Assembly: GCA_038025085.1 (NCBI GenBank)
Contig: CM076145.1
Span: 19,663,557-19,727,556 of the forward strand
Length of the DNA: 64,000 nucleotides
Direction of reading: 5' to 3'
DNA from: Tetragonia tetragonoides
Lineage: Eukaryota; Streptophyta; Magnoliopsida; Caryophyllales; Aizoaceae
Positions within the stretch are counted from its first letter, which is position 1; the number at the start of each line of letters is the position of its first letter. The notes below the pieces were generated by a model. The model searched no databases and had not been told where the DNA came from. It saw only the letters and a program-made list of their open reading frames with translations. The position numbers and the translations under genes were made by a program. Shown here one piece after another: positions 33,780 through 46,023 of this stretch.

Positions 33780-34602
33780 ACCCTTTGTTTTTGTAAGTAT
33801 GCAAGGCTTTTGGCCCGATTAGGCGGTTAGGTCGTAGGACCCGTTTAGCCCGATTTTGTAGGTATTTAGGCGTTTGGCCTGATGTGCTTGTCCGTAAGTT
33901 CTGAAGCTTACGTCCCTTAGTCGTAGTATCTTGCGCACGAGACATAAAGCTCATGTAAAGGCTAGGTGTGTCGACCTATTTTGCCCGCAATCAGATTTAG
34001 GTTGAATGGACCCTACAAGGCCTGAGATCGTTGGATCGTTTTAGGCCCGATGTAAGGCTTTTAGGTCGTTGGACCTGTTTAGCCCGATGTTTGATGGTTA
34101 GATGGGTAATGGTTTAGATTAGGGTTGTCAAAACACTAGATATTTTGCCCCCCATTAAGTGTCTATTCCATCATTTCGTCGTTTTGATTAATTGACCGAC
34201 GAGCTTGTTATGGTGTCAAAACGCATATGCGTATGCCCCCAAGCTCGTTGGTTAATTAATTTCCTTTGAGGAATCGAGCCAGTAGTGGCCATGTAGACAT
34301 GATTTTGATAGAAGATGCTGTAGGGTTCCCACCCGTTTGTCATTGATAGAGGTATTGTCAGGGTCCTCACCCTTTACAGAGGTCAATTTTTGCAGGGATC
34401 GCCTAAACCTTTAAAATCTGGACAATTTTGATGGGATTGCCAAAAGACCCTTTGAATCAGTAGACAATTTTTGTAGGGATTTGTGAACCCTAAAAAAAGG
34501 AAAGACAATTTTTGAAGGGGTTTGTGAACCCTGGGGTCGATTTTTGCTGTGATTCGCCAACCCATTTTTTTCAGATTTTGAGGGTTAATTGGTCAACCCT
34601 TG
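33780..34602. repeat. Degenerate tandem repeats in the 3' untranslated region of E
   Basis: Between the converging pol and antisense genes. Diverged units around TTTAGCCCGAT / GGTCGTAGGACC lie at 33790-34100, and others around GACAATTTTTG..GTGAACCC at 34380-34600. Position fits the variable repeat region of Tat elements. No gene seen. Confidence 0.55.
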
Positions 34603-35700
34603 TTAGATGTGGAATTTTCTCAAGTTATTGAGGTTCCATGCTCTCGGTAGTGGAACGCTGCTCATATTTTCCAATTGATACGTCCCTGGTCGGATGACCC
34701 CAGTGATTTTGTATGGTCCTTCCCAGTTGGGAGTCAGTTTCCCTTGTTCAGCTTGTTTGCCTGTACTCTCAGTCTTTCATAGTACGAGGTCGCAGGCTAG
34801 CAGGTGCTTTCCCCTCACCCTCCTGTTGAACTGTCGTATCAGCTGGTTTTTTGCTATTTCCATTCGTAGGAGGGTGTCGCCTCTTGTTTCAGGCAGTAGC
34901 TCGAGATTGAATCTCAACTGCCTGTCATTTTCTTCGGGATCGTACGAGATCACTCTAGGAGATGGAGTAACAAGCTCAATGGGTAGGACGGCTTCCGATG
35001 CATAGACTAGCCGCAGGGGGGTTTCCCCAGTCGCGCTCTTTGTCGTAGTTCTGATAGACCATAGGACCTCATAAAGTCTTTCTTCCCATCGTCCCTTAGC
35101 CGCATCCAATTTGCGTTTTAGCCCACTTAGGATTATCTTGTTTGCTGCCTCGGCTTGGCCGTTGGACTGGGGTCGGGCCATGGCTGTGAATCGAGCTTTG
35201 ACCCCTAGGTTTGAAAGATATGTCTTCAATCCCGGGTTGTCGAATTGTGGCCCGTTATCGAATATAATTCCCCTGGGGACACGAAATCGGGTGATTACAT
35301 TTTTCCAGATGAACTTCCTGACATCTTGTTCCTCGATACGGCGCAGAGCCTTGGCTTCGATCCATATGGTGAAGTAGTCAATGGCTACCACCAGGAATTT
35401 AAATTGCCCTGGTGCCTCGGGAAAAGGTCCCAGTATATCCATCCCCCAAAGGTGAAAAGGGAGTGGCTCCAAGATTGGAGATAAGTTCATCGCTTGCTGC
35501 CGCTGTACCGTCGAGTGTATCTGGCATTTCCTGCATCGGGTTACCAGACTTAGCGCATCAGACCTTATGGTTTGCCAGAAATACCCTGTTCTAAGAGCTT
35601 TCCGTTCCAATGTTCTTCCAGCAATGTGCGACCCAAACATGCCACTGTGCTGATCGTCAAAAATATCGGCTCCTTCGGTGGGCGTGACACATCAAAGCAA
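34603..35700 (-). pseudogene. pol: Integrase of E
   Basis: Zinc finger with H..H (SHIAGRTLERKALRTGY) and CRKCQIH, core LWGMDILGPFPEA, GIIFDNGPQFD (catalytic D) and ARPQSNGQAEAANKII (catalytic E), then TGETPLRLVYASEAVLPIE. A stop at about 34777 separates the C-terminal region (LTPNWEGPYKI, ending at 34603). The MARPQSNGQAEA form is Tat-like. Confidence 0.85.
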
Positions 35701-37035
35701 TGGTTGATTGAAAGCTTGTTTGTACAATATGCCGTCGATCAGAACAAACCATTTTGCTCGTTTCTTCACTCGTCCCATTTCCTTTTCGTCCTCCAGCAGG
35801 ACCCCGTCTCTGACATAGTTGATTATAGGATCTATCCATGTTTCCGATCTGTCGAGCAAGTTCACTTCTTGAGGTTTTGCAATGCTTTTTTCTTCAAGGA
35901 CTTCCCAAAAAATTGACCTTGGAAGTCCGTTAATGGCCGAGCATGCCAGCTTGGCTAAAGCGTCCGCCTGTTGGTTGTCCGATCTTAACATATGTTTGAT
36001 CGAGAATTCTTCGAATCTTGAGATTTCCTTCTTTGTCTTCTAGAGGTATGCCTTCATTGATTCTTCTCTAGCTTCATAATCCGCCGTGATCTGAGATATG
36101 ACAAACTGGGAATCCATGATAACTGCCACTTTTCGTGCCCCTACCATTCTGGCCATCTGTAAGCCTGCCAGTAGGACCTCATATTCTACTTCGTTATTGG
36201 AAGCTGAGAATCGAAATCGGAGGGCATACTCGAATATTCCCCCTTCAGAATTTTTGAGGACGAGACCTGGCCTACTCCCGTTGAGGCAGGACGACCCATC
36301 TACAGCCAGTGCCCATTGTGTCGACCGTAGTACTGGTTGGTCGTTGATAGAGGCCATTTCCACTGCGAAATCTGCTAGTGCCTGTCCTTTGATAGCTCGT
36401 CGAGGTTCGAATTCTCGGGAGAATTCGCCTAGTTCTGTGGCCCAAGGTTTTAGTCTTCCCACCCTCTTTGGGCCTTTCAAGACCGTCATCAATGCTTGGT
36501 CGGTGAGTACAATAATTTTATGGGAACAGAAATAGGGCCTCAGTCGTCGCGCACTAATGATTAGCGCTAGAGCAAATTTCTCGATGTCGGGGTAGCGTGT
36601 TTCAGCATCCAGTAGGACATGGCTTATGAAGTAGACTGGGTGTTGTACTTTTTCCCGCTCGCACACCAGGGCGGTTGCTACCGCTCGGTCTGAAACTGCA
36701 AAGTAAATGAAGATCTTTTCCCCGACCTCAGGGCTCACCATTCTGGGAGCTTTAGCTAGGTAAGCTTTCAGTTTCTTAAAGTCGGCTTGGGCTTCATTTG
36801 ACCATTCAAACCTTTCCTTGTTCTTGATAGCTTTGAAAAATGACGTGCATCGATTAGTCGATCGTGAGATGAAGCGACTGAGAGCCGCGATACAGCCTGT
36901 CAAGCGTTGTACATCCTTTAGACACTTAGGTGGTTGCATGTCTAATACCGCCTGTATTTTTTCAGGATTGGCGTCGATTCCTCGTTGGCTTATTATAAAA
37001 CCCAAAGCTTTCCTCCTGGGACCCCGAACACACAT
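35692..37035 (-). pseudogene. pol: RNase H and archaeal-type second RNase H of E
   Basis: The RT end (LGFIISQRGIDANPEKI) is followed by the first RNase H (FIYFAVSDRAVATALV, VLTDQALMTVL) and then the second, aRH (WALAVDGSSCLNGSRPGLVL, NNEVEYEVLLAGLQMA, VIMDSQFVISQI). A stop near 36040 is followed by HMLRSDNQQADALAKLA. Dual RNase H defines the Tat lineage. The aRH keeps Asp and Glu residues of the active site. Confidence 0.85.
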
Positions 37036-37640
37036 TTCTTGGGGTTGAGCTTCATGTTGTGCCGTCGGAGGGTATCGAAGGTTTCTCTCAGATCCGCTTG
37101 ATGGTTGGCTGCCTCCTTGCTCTGGACGACCATGTCGTCTACGTAAGCTTCTACATTCCTACCCAGTTGTGGGGAGAAAACCTTCTTGACCAAACGTTGA
37201 TAGGTCGCTCCTGCATTTTTGAGTCCAAAGGGCATCATATGATAGCAAAAGACCCCAACGTCGGTGATGAATGCAGCCTTTTCTTGATCCTCCTCTGCCA
37301 ATCGTACCTAGTGGTACCCAGAGAAAGCATCCATAAAGCTTAGGAGTTCATGACCCGCAGTGGAGTCGATCAGCTCATCGATTCGAGGTAGAGGGAAATC
37401 ATCCTAGGGACATGCTTTGTTTAGATCTGTGAAGTCGACAGACATTCTCCAGGTCCCATTGTGCTTCTTGACTAGCACTACATTGGCTAGCCACTCTGGG
37501 TAGAGGCATTCTCTGATAAATCCTGCCTTTAGCAGTTTCTGAACCTCAGATGTTGCTGCTTTACTTCTCTCCTTACCCATCTGTCTTTTCTTTTGCTTCA
37601 CCGGCTTGAAGCTGGGTTGTACCCCTAGCTTATGGATGAT
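36990..37640 (-). pseudogene. pol: Reverse transcriptase of E
   Basis: Begins after the linker (KKRQMGKERSKAA..EVQKLLKAGFI) with WRMSVDFTDLNKACP, a stop near 37404, then DAFSGYH, MMPFGLKNAGATYQRLV and palm VEAYVDDMVVQSKE (YVDD). A frameshift near 37015 precedes the RNase H frame. Inactive but catalytic residues are preserved. Confidence 0.85.
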
Positions 37641-38500
37641 CAAATCACCATCGATCCCAGGCATGTCAGATGGGGAGAATGCGAATATGTTGGCGTACTC
37701 TTGGAGTAGCCCTGTTATATCTCCCCTCTGAGGCTTGACTAGGTCTGCCCCGATGTATGTGACTTTTTCTGGTTGCACATTGCTTAGCCTAACCTCCGAG
37801 GTTTCCCCCGATGGCTCCGATCGATTCTCTGGTTCGAATCTAGTGTCAATATGATCAGCTAGGTACATCTCCAGGAGCATGCACCCGGCTATCTTTCTTT
37901 TGCCTTCCTTTACGCTTTTCTTCGTTGCTATGGCGATCTCCGCAGGGGTAGGGGCAACAATTAGTGTTGTCCCCACCTCTTGGGTTATAACCACTGACTT
38001 TGTAGGTAGTAAGGGAAGATCCTCTTCTTCTTCCTGGTTGTGTTTCTTGCTGTCAAGGCAGTCGACATATGATTTTCTGGCTATCTTCTGATCAATAACA
38101 ACCTGCCCGATCAGGCCGTTCCCTCGGTCCAACTTCATAATCAGCCAAGACATGTAGATCACAGCGTTGATGGCTGCTAAAGTGGGTTGACCGAGGATGG
38201 CGTTGTAAGCCAATTTCGTGTCGACCACCAGGATTTCAATGATTTGTCTTCGACGTGCACCCTTTTCCCTGATACGGACAGGGAGGATGATCGTTCTAAT
38301 TGGGTAGACTTTGTGCCCACCAAAGTCGAAAACCGACAGCGATACTGGGGTGCTTTTATCTTCGCTATAACCCAATCGTCAAAGACATTTGTAAGTGATG
38401 ATGTCAGCTAAACTTCCCGTGTCGATGAGGACTCGCTCCGTGAGCAAGCCCGCAATCTTGAGGGTTACCACAAACGGGTCATCATGCGGATGATGAAGTG
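37640..38500 (-). pseudogene. Protease and linker of E
   Basis: Aspartic protease active site VLIDTGSLADIITY (DTG), a stop at 38379, then the C-terminal half LAYNAILGQPTLAAINAVI. An acidic linker typical of Tat follows up to IIHKLGVQPSFKPVKQ, where RT starts. Confidence 0.8.
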
Positions 38501-40573
38501 CACCGGCATCCCGTTCATCAAAGGTAACTGGGGGGATTTGGCCAGCAATGGGGACTCCCACAGCCATTATCTGATCAGCGTAGCGATAATGATCTTGTCG
38601 TTGTTTTTTTTTCGAGCCTCCCCCACCAAGGCCCCCGTAAATCATTTTGACTACATTTGTCATGTCTTCTTCTTCAGATTCTTCTTCCTCAGCGACCTCA
38701 GTCACTTTAGACCTTTTGTAGGCGTTTTTCATTTTTAGGAACTGCTTCAGCTTTCCCTCTTCGATTAATTTTTTGAGGTTCTTGACCAACTTTTGGCAAT
38801 CTTGGGTCGTGTGTCCAACATCATCGTGGAATGCGCATCTGAGCTTCGGGTTTCTTTTTGATATGTCCGTGACAATGGGAGGCGGAACGTCGAGCAGCTT
38901 TCGATCCATCTTGTTGAAGATGGTTTGTTGATCCAGACCGAATGGCCACTGATCGTCGGAGGGGTCATTTTTCCTCCAATCGCTCCTATTAGGCGGTCCT
39001 CTGGATACGGCGAGCGCCTCTGCTGGTCACTTAACCTTGTCTGCTTTGGTACATTTGCTCGACTTGGCCTTCGATTTTGGGTCTGTTTTCCCGTTGCTCG
39101 TAGTGTATCGACCTGACTGTTCTTATGAATCGGCGTAGGCCACAGAGAACCATCGGACCTCTGGTACGGTCAGACATCCCTTCTCTTCTCGCTTCAAATT
39201 GATCTGGAACTTGAAGTGCGACCCCTCTATTAATCCTGACTCAAAGGCCGCGCTATCGAGCCTTTCATCTAGGTCATCTGTTTCGAGGGTCTCCGCATTA
39301 AATCGAGCGAGATAATCTTTCAAGCCCTCTTTCTTGTCTTGCTTGTGTTTGTAGAGATGTTCCATGGTTTTCCTTTGGTGGATATCTGCAGCAAAGTCAT
39401 TCTTGAAACTTTTTTCCATGTGAGCCCAACAGTATATACTCTTCGGGGCCAGTGAGGCGTACCATCGGATGGCAAGCCCCTTTAGGGTCATTGGGAAGTT
39501 CCTGCACAACGCTGCGTCGCTTAGAGTCTGGTTCATCATGGTTGCCCTGTAGGCCATGATATGATCTTGAGGGTTCTGAGGAACCTCATACTTATCAGCC
39601 ATCGGTTTCAGCTTCGATGGCATTGGAGCAGCCATAATTTTGTCACTAAATGGGGTTAATCCCACCGCGTGTGTTTGCTCCCCAGGTTTGCAAAGGTATT
39701 AGATACCCCAATATTCCCGACAGTCGTAGGAATTGGGATCTGAAGAATTAGTGGTTGTAGAATGGTGGTAGCTTGGGGGGGACTGATCCCTGTAAGGAGT
39801 TCCTGATCCTTTCTTCGTTCTTCCTCATACCTTAGGTGCAGCTCCTTAAGTTTCTGTTCTTCAGCTTGGCGCTCGGCCTCCCGATATTCAATGATGTTGC
39901 GGAGATCGGTCTGAGTACGGCTCGACCCTTTTATTTTCTCTTTCTCATAGAGTTGGTACAACAGTTGGAGCTGTTTCTCTTCAGCCCGTTAGGCATCTTC
40001 TCTTTTGCGTATGATACCCCTCAGATCGGCACCATATTTGCTAGTTTCTTTCTCCGCTCTTTTCTTTTCTAGGAATTTCCTCAAATCGTCCGTGTTAGTC
40101 GGGCGATTCGAGTGTTTCCCTTGAGTTGTTTTACGCTCCCTAGATCCACCGGTACTACGAGTGGACCAGCTGTCCCTCATAGATCGGGTGGTTAGGTATG
40201 GACAAGGTTCCGGGTAAGGAGGAGGAGGAGGGTGTCTGGTATCCAATGGAGCCTTGCTTCCTCCTCGTGAAGTCTCCCCTTTTTCCCGATTCCGTGGAGG
40301 CCTCATTTCTTTGACCAAGCATTCGAGAGCTTCTTTCATTGTATTCTGCAAATCTCCCATGATCTGTTGCATTTCACCCCTAGTGACGGGGACTCCCGGA
40401 TTTCCGTAGCTGTGACTTTCGTCTCCGTCGGAGCCGTGAGACACCTCTGGATTGGGCATGCTTTCCATTTGAACCGTAGGTCGCTTTTTGGTTGGATATG
40501 GCGGGGTAAGTAGTTTGGTAGTTATGAGATCAGGGAGTTCAATAGAGTCAGGTGTCTCTGGTCGTCCGCTCAT
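38500..40573 (-). pseudogene. gag: Gag of E with coiled-coil repeats
   Basis: ATG at 40573 (MSGRPETPDSIEL) lies about 17 bases past the primer site. A long coiled coil at about 39800-40100 has an internal repeat (LRGIIRKREDA, LRNIIEYREAERQAEEQ). Capsid follows: LTPFSDKIMAAPMPSKLK, DHIMAYRATM, ALCRNFPMTLKG, and DYLARFNAETL. The zinc knuckle is CAFHDDVGHTTQDC (CX2HX4HX4C). Stops at about 39990, 39656 and 39123 break the frame. Confidence 0.85.
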
Positions 40574-40589
40574 ACAAGATCATACACCT

Positions 40590-40607
40590 TTCCCACAGAC
40601 GGCGCCA
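40590..40607 (-). other. Primer binding site of E
   Basis: Minus-strand TGGCGCCGTCTGTGGGAA starts two bases after the LTR end. It is the form commonly seen in Tat/Retand elements; I do not assign the tRNA. Confidence 0.8.
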
Positions 40608-40609
40608 AA

Positions 40610-41546
40610 TGTTTTGCCCGATTTTGAGGAGGTCGAACACAAGGAAAGTCTTTAGATCTCGATACGAGGGTCTGGGTTGTTGTCCGCCTTCTGAATCCAC
40701 CTAGCTGACCTGCACAATGTCAACAAAGGCAAACTACCTCGGGGGGTCGACCCGAGAAGACCCCTCCAATGGTAAAGTTCGGAAGTGTTTCGTACGTGAG
40801 GTACTTTTGTGTAAGAGCAGGTAGGGTCGAATTGAGGACGTGGCGATTTGACTGAGTGAGTGATTATGAGGATCACGCCTGAAGGACGCGATGTCAGAGC
40901 AGAATGTCAAAGGATTCTCTCTCTGTCTTCTCAATCAGCGTGAATGTTCTCTGAATGGAAAAACTTACCTTTGACTTGATTTCAGTGCAGGTATTTATAG
41001 GGAAAAAGTCGGCTAGCCTTGTCGAATGAACAATAGCCACGTAGCCTCGTCCGTACGCTCTTCTCTAAGTCGGCTTGGAGAAGGAGGTCAAGTGAGCTTT
41101 AGTACGACCCCCTGAGGGAGCTCCACGTCAGGGGTAGTACAACTGATGTCGTCACTGTTGTCCTTGGGGCCTAGAAAGAGTGGGCGCCAAGGCATTTTCC
41201 CGAATCTCCCAGGGAATATCCTTTCAGTACACATGCTGGTGTCATCTTTATGTTTATAGAAATCTTTAGGGTCGATTTCTATATGGATCGATCATCCAGA
41301 GTATCCTGGAAGCATAATGTCGATCTTCTGGTTAATGTAGGTCTTCCAACCAATGCAGGCCTTCTCGGGTCTAGTTGGGATGTTGAGTGATGGTTGAGAG
41401 AGTTCTTGACTTGGGACTGCCTTTAGAGGTAGGGAGTTGATGTTTCTGGGTTGATGATGACTTCGACTCTGCTTAGGGTCGAAACCTTTTTTTACATAGT
41501 GAGGACAGGGGTCGATTACGTGACCCTCGATATTTTGGGTATATCA
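40610..41546 (-). repeat. 5' LTR of E (937 bp)
   Basis: In the minus orientation it starts TGATATACCCAAAATATCG and ends GGGCAAAACA. A TATA box (CTATAAATAC on the minus strand) is at 40990-40999. Much of it aligns with the LTR at 46024-46825. Bases 41547-41617 to its right are an AT-rich scrap at the break in F. Confidence 0.85.
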
Positions 41547-41617
41547 GTAAACATGAAAGATAATTTATTTTTCTTTCTATATATTTTTTTTTATAAAAAT
41601 ACTGTGTAATATAACAT

Positions 41618-43340
41618 GCTTGGCGGAGAAATCTTCAAACTTTGAGATCTCTTCTTTGGCCTTCAGTATGTAAGCCTTTATCGATTCTTCTCTCACTTCG
41701 TAATCCCTCATTATCTGGGACACGGCCAATTCTGAGTCCATGATCAATGATACTTTCTGTTCCCCCACCACCTTGGCCATTTGCAGGCCAGCTACTAAGG
41801 CCTCGTACTCAGCCTCGTTGTTAGAGGCGGAGAACTGAAATCGAAGGGTGTACTCGAAAATACCTCCCTCAGAATTTTTGAGGACCAAGCCAGCCCCACT
41901 TCTGTTTCGGCAGGACGATCAATTCACTGCCAGTTCCCATTGTGTCGACCATAGTGCCGGCTGATCGCCAATAGATGCCATTTCTACTGCAAAGTCTGCC
42001 AGGGCTTGTTCTTTGATTGCTCGACGAGGCTCAAACTGAATCGAGAATTCGTCCAACTCTGTGGCCCATGGTTTGAGCCTCCCTACCCTTCTGGGACTTT
42101 TTAAGACTGTCTTGTGCGGCTGTTCGGTGAGGACGATGATCTCATGTGTACAGAAATATGGCCGCAATCGTTGAGCACTAATGATTTATGCCAATACAAA
42201 CTTTTCGATGTCTGTGTAGCGGGTCTCCACATCCACGAGGACGTGGCTTATGAAGTAAATTGGGTTTTGCACTTCTTCTCTTTCACTTACCAGAGCTGTT
42301 GCTACCACCCGGTCGGTGACTGAAAGATAAACAAAGATCTTTTCCTCGACCTCCGGGCTAACCATTCTTGGTGCCTTTGCCAAGTATGCCTTCAGTTTTT
42401 CGAAATTCATCCGAGCTTCAGCCTACCATTCAAATATTTCTTTGTTCTTGATAGCTCTGAAGAATGAAGTACATCGATCGGCCAACCAGGAGATAAAACG
42501 GCTAAGAGCCGCGATGCAACCTGTCAGGCGTTGCACATATTTCAAGCACCTCGGTGGTTGCATTTCGAGTACTGCTTGTATCTTTTCAAGATTGTCATCT
42601 ATCCCTCGCTGGCTTATCATCAAGCCTAGCAACTTGCCCCCGGAGACTCCAAAAACGCACTTCTTAGGATTAAGTTACATGTTGTGTCGTCGGAGTGTGT
42701 CAAAAGTTTCCTTCAAGTCAGACTGATGATTGGCCGCTTCTTTGCTTTTGACCACCATGTCGTCTACGTAGGCTTCTACATTTCTGCCAAGTTGTGGCGA
42801 AAATACTTTCTTAAACAGTCGCTGGTAAGTGGCTCCTGCCTTTTTTAGGCCAAAATGCATCATCTTGTAGCAGAATACCCCATCGTCAGTTATGAAAGCG
42901 GCTTTCTCTGGCTCTTCCTCAACCAATCTCACTTGGTAGTACCCTGAAAATGCATCCATGAAGCTCAGATGCTCATGGCCAGCCGTTGAATCAATTAACT
43001 CGTATCCTTGGTAGTGGGAAGTCGTCCTTGGGGCACGCCTTGTTGAGGTCTGTGAAGTCTACACACATTCGCCAGGTGCTGTTGTGTTTCTTGACCAATA
43101 CGATGTTCACCGCCCACTTTGGGTATAGACATTCTCTTACGAACCCTGCCTTTAACAACTTCGTTGTTGCCTCACTTTTTTCTTTTCCCATCTGCCTTTT
43201 CTTTTGCTTTACTGGCTTGAATTCCAAGCTTGTGGATGATCAGGTCTCCATTTATCCCAGGCATATCAGATGGCGAGAATGCAAAGATGTCAGCATAGTC
43301 CTGGAGGAGTCTGGTGATTCCTCCCTTCTGAGGCTCTGTT
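41618..43340 (-). pseudogene. pol: RT, RNase H and partial aRH of F
   Basis: RT motifs WRMCVDFTDLNKACP and VEAYVDDMVVKSKE (42750), RNase H IFVYLSVTDRVVATALV and VLTEQPHKTVL, and aRH SNNEAEYEALVAGLQMA. At least seven stops or shifts, for example near 42990, 42670, 42410, 42170 and 41900. The frame ends at the break at 41618. Confidence 0.8.
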
Positions 43341-46018
43341 AAGTCTACCCCAACATAAGTGACTTTATCGGGCTTGTTTGCATATAGACTCACTTCAGTG
43401 GTTTCTCCCGAGGGTTCGGGTCGATCTTCTGGCTCTAGTCGAGCCTCTATGTAATCGATTAGGTACATCTCTAGAAGCATGCTTCCAAACGTTTTCCTCT
43501 TTCCTTCCCTTACACTTTTTCTCTTGGCTTTGGCTATCTCATCAGAGGTAGGGACGATAGTTAGGGATGCCCCAATCCCCTGTGCTATAACCACTGACTT
43601 GGTAGGTAGTAAGGGAAGGTCTTCATCTTCCTCTAAATCTTGCTTTTTATCATCGAGACAATCTACATAGGATTTCCGAGCCGTTTTTTGGTCGATCACG
43701 ACCTGTCCGATCAGACCATCCCCACGATCAAATTTCATGATCAGCGAGGTCATGTGGATGATAGCATTGATGGCCGCCAGCGTTGGCCGACCGATGATGG
43801 CGTTGTACGCCAGTTTTGTATCGACCACCAAGAATTCGATGATTTATCTTCTTCATGCTCCCTTCTCCCCAATACGGACTGGGAGAGTGATGGTACCAAT
43901 TGGATATACCTTGTGTCCACCGAAGCCGAGGAGTACTAGTGAGACCGGGGTGATCTTTTCTTCGCTATGGACAAGTCATCGGAGACATTTGTAGGTAATA
44001 ATGTCAGTCGAGCTTCTATTGTCTATGGGGACTCGCTCGGTGAGCATACCTGCAATCTTCAGAGTTAACACCAACGGGTCGTCATGAGGGCAATGGAGCG
44101 CGCGAGCATCTCAGTCATCAAACGTGGCCGGTGGGACTCGTCCTACTGCAGGGACTCCCACGGCCATCACCTGCTCGGCGCTTCGGTAATGATCTTTGCG
44201 TTGTTTTTTGGTTGAACCTCCGCTGCCAGGACCCCCATAAATCATTTTGACTACGTTGGCCATGTCGTCCTCCTCGGACTCTTCATTTTCGATTATTTCG
44301 ACCACCTTCGGCCTCTTGTTGCCATTTTTCTTTTTCAGAAATATTTTCAGTTTTCCCTCCTAGACCAGTTTTTCGAGATTCTTCACTAACTTTTGACAGT
44401 CCTGAGTCGTGTGCCCCACATCATTATGATATGCGGACCTTAGTTTGGATTCCTCTATGAGATATCCCTAACGATAAGTGAGGGGACATCGAGCAATTTC
44501 CTGTCCATCTTCTTATAGATGGTCTTTTAATCTAGACTGAATGGCCGCTGGTCGTCCGAGGGGTCAGCTTTCCTTCAATTGCTCCTTTTGGGAGGAGCCC
44601 TTGTCACGGCAAGCGCCTCGGCCGGGCGTTTGCCTTTGTCAGATCTGTTACTTTTGCTGGATTTTATCTCTGGCTTTTCGTCTGACGTCCCTTTGTTCGA
44701 ACCATATTGACCGGATTGTTCCTGAGAGTTGGCGTAGGCCACTGTGAACTGCCTGACTTCTGGCAAGGTCTGGTAGCCTTTCTCTTCTCGTTTCAAACTG
44801 ATCTGGAGTTTGAAGTTCGACCCCTCAGTCAACCCCGACACAAAGGTAGCGTTGGCCAGCCTTTCGTCGAGGTCATCCGTTTCCAGAGTTTCGTCATTAA
44901 ATCGGGCAAGATACTCCTTCAAACCTGCATTTTTCTCTTGCCTGAGCTTGTAGAGATGCTCAATGGTCTTCCTATGCTGGATGTGTGCAGCAAAATGATT
45001 CTTGAAGCTCTTCTCCATCTCTGCCCCAGAGTGTATGCTCGTGGGGGGTAAGGAGGCATACCAACTGATCGCCAGCCCCTTAAGGTCATCGGGAAATTTC
45101 GACACAAAGCGGCGTCACTTAATGTCTGATTCATCATTGTCGCTCTGTAGGCCATGACATGGTCCTGGGGAATCTGTGGTACTTTGTATTTGTCAAACAT
45201 TGGTTTTAACTTCGACGGCATGGGAGCTGCCATGATTTAATCGCTGAATGGGGTTAGTCCAACCGCCAACGTTTCGCTTCCCGTATTAGCCAAGATGTTA
45301 GATACCCCAACGTTCCCATTAGTCGTTGGACTTGGGACTTGGATTGCCTGTGTTTGGAGGATCGTCGTTGTACGAGGAGTTCTTATTCCTGTTAGCAATT
45401 CCATGTCTCTTCTTCGTTCCTCCTCATACATTTGCTATAACTCCTTCAATATATCTTCCTTAACCTGTCATTCCGTCTCCCTGTAATCGATGATATTACG
45501 AAGGTCGGCTTGTGATCGATTGGCTCCTTTGCGCTGTTCGTCCTCGTAGAGCTGTTATAACTCCTGAAGTTGTTGTTCCGCAACTCGTCAGGCATCTTCT
45601 CTCTTTCGTATGATACCTCTTAAACCAGTACCATACTTGTTGATTTCCTTCTGAGCTTTCCTTTTCTACAGGAATTTCCTCAAGTCATCCGAGTTAGTTG
45701 GAGGGTTGGGAGGTTTTCTCGAGCAGTCCTTGGTTCCCTTGATCCACCCATACTACGAGTCGACCAGCTGTCCCTCATAGAATGAGTAGTTACTGATGGA
45801 GAAGGTTCTGGAAGCGGAGGAGGAGGAGGGTACCTTGTCTCCGACGGAGCTTTGCTATCCCTTCGTAAGGTCTCACCTCTTTCTCGATGTCGGGGAGGTC
45901 TCATCTCCTTGACCAAGCTTTCGAGGGTTTATTTCATAGTACTCTACATTTCTCCTATTATTTCGTGATGTTCGCCCCTAGTGATGGGGACTTCTGGATT
46001 ATCATGGCTATGGATTTC
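43341..46018 (-). pseudogene. gag: Gag and protease region of F
   Basis: Capsid (MAAPMPSKLKPMFDKYKVP, DYLARF-type segment, GSNFKLQISLKREEKG) at 44575-45233, coiled-coil gag repeats at 45237-45700 and NC remnants near 44300-44450. The protease C-terminal half LAYNAIIGRPTLAAINAII lies at 43750-43831; its DTG region (about 44000) is degraded. Gag start missing at the 46018 junction. Confidence 0.8.
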
Positions 46019-46023
46019 TTCAC

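Larger units (their letters stand above)
26989..41546 (-). mobile_element. Tat-lineage Ty3/gypsy element E with an antisense gene cluster, 3' LTR not found
   Basis: The 5' LTR is 40610-41546, with primer site TGGCGCCGTCTGTGGGAA and gag-pol from 40573 to 34603 on the minus strand in the order gag, protease, RT, RNase H, a second archaeal-type RNase H, integrase. The dual RNase H is diagnostic of Tat. Between pol and the expected 3' LTR are about 7.5 kb carrying plus-strand genes. No copy of the LTR is found at the left; the element appears cut at about 26988. Assigning everything down to 26989 to E is an inference from the Tat plan. Confidence 0.75.

Noticed and set aside
33979..34160. TATTTTGCCC strings as the missing 3' LTR of E
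   Set aside because: Similarity to the LTR end stops after about ten bases.
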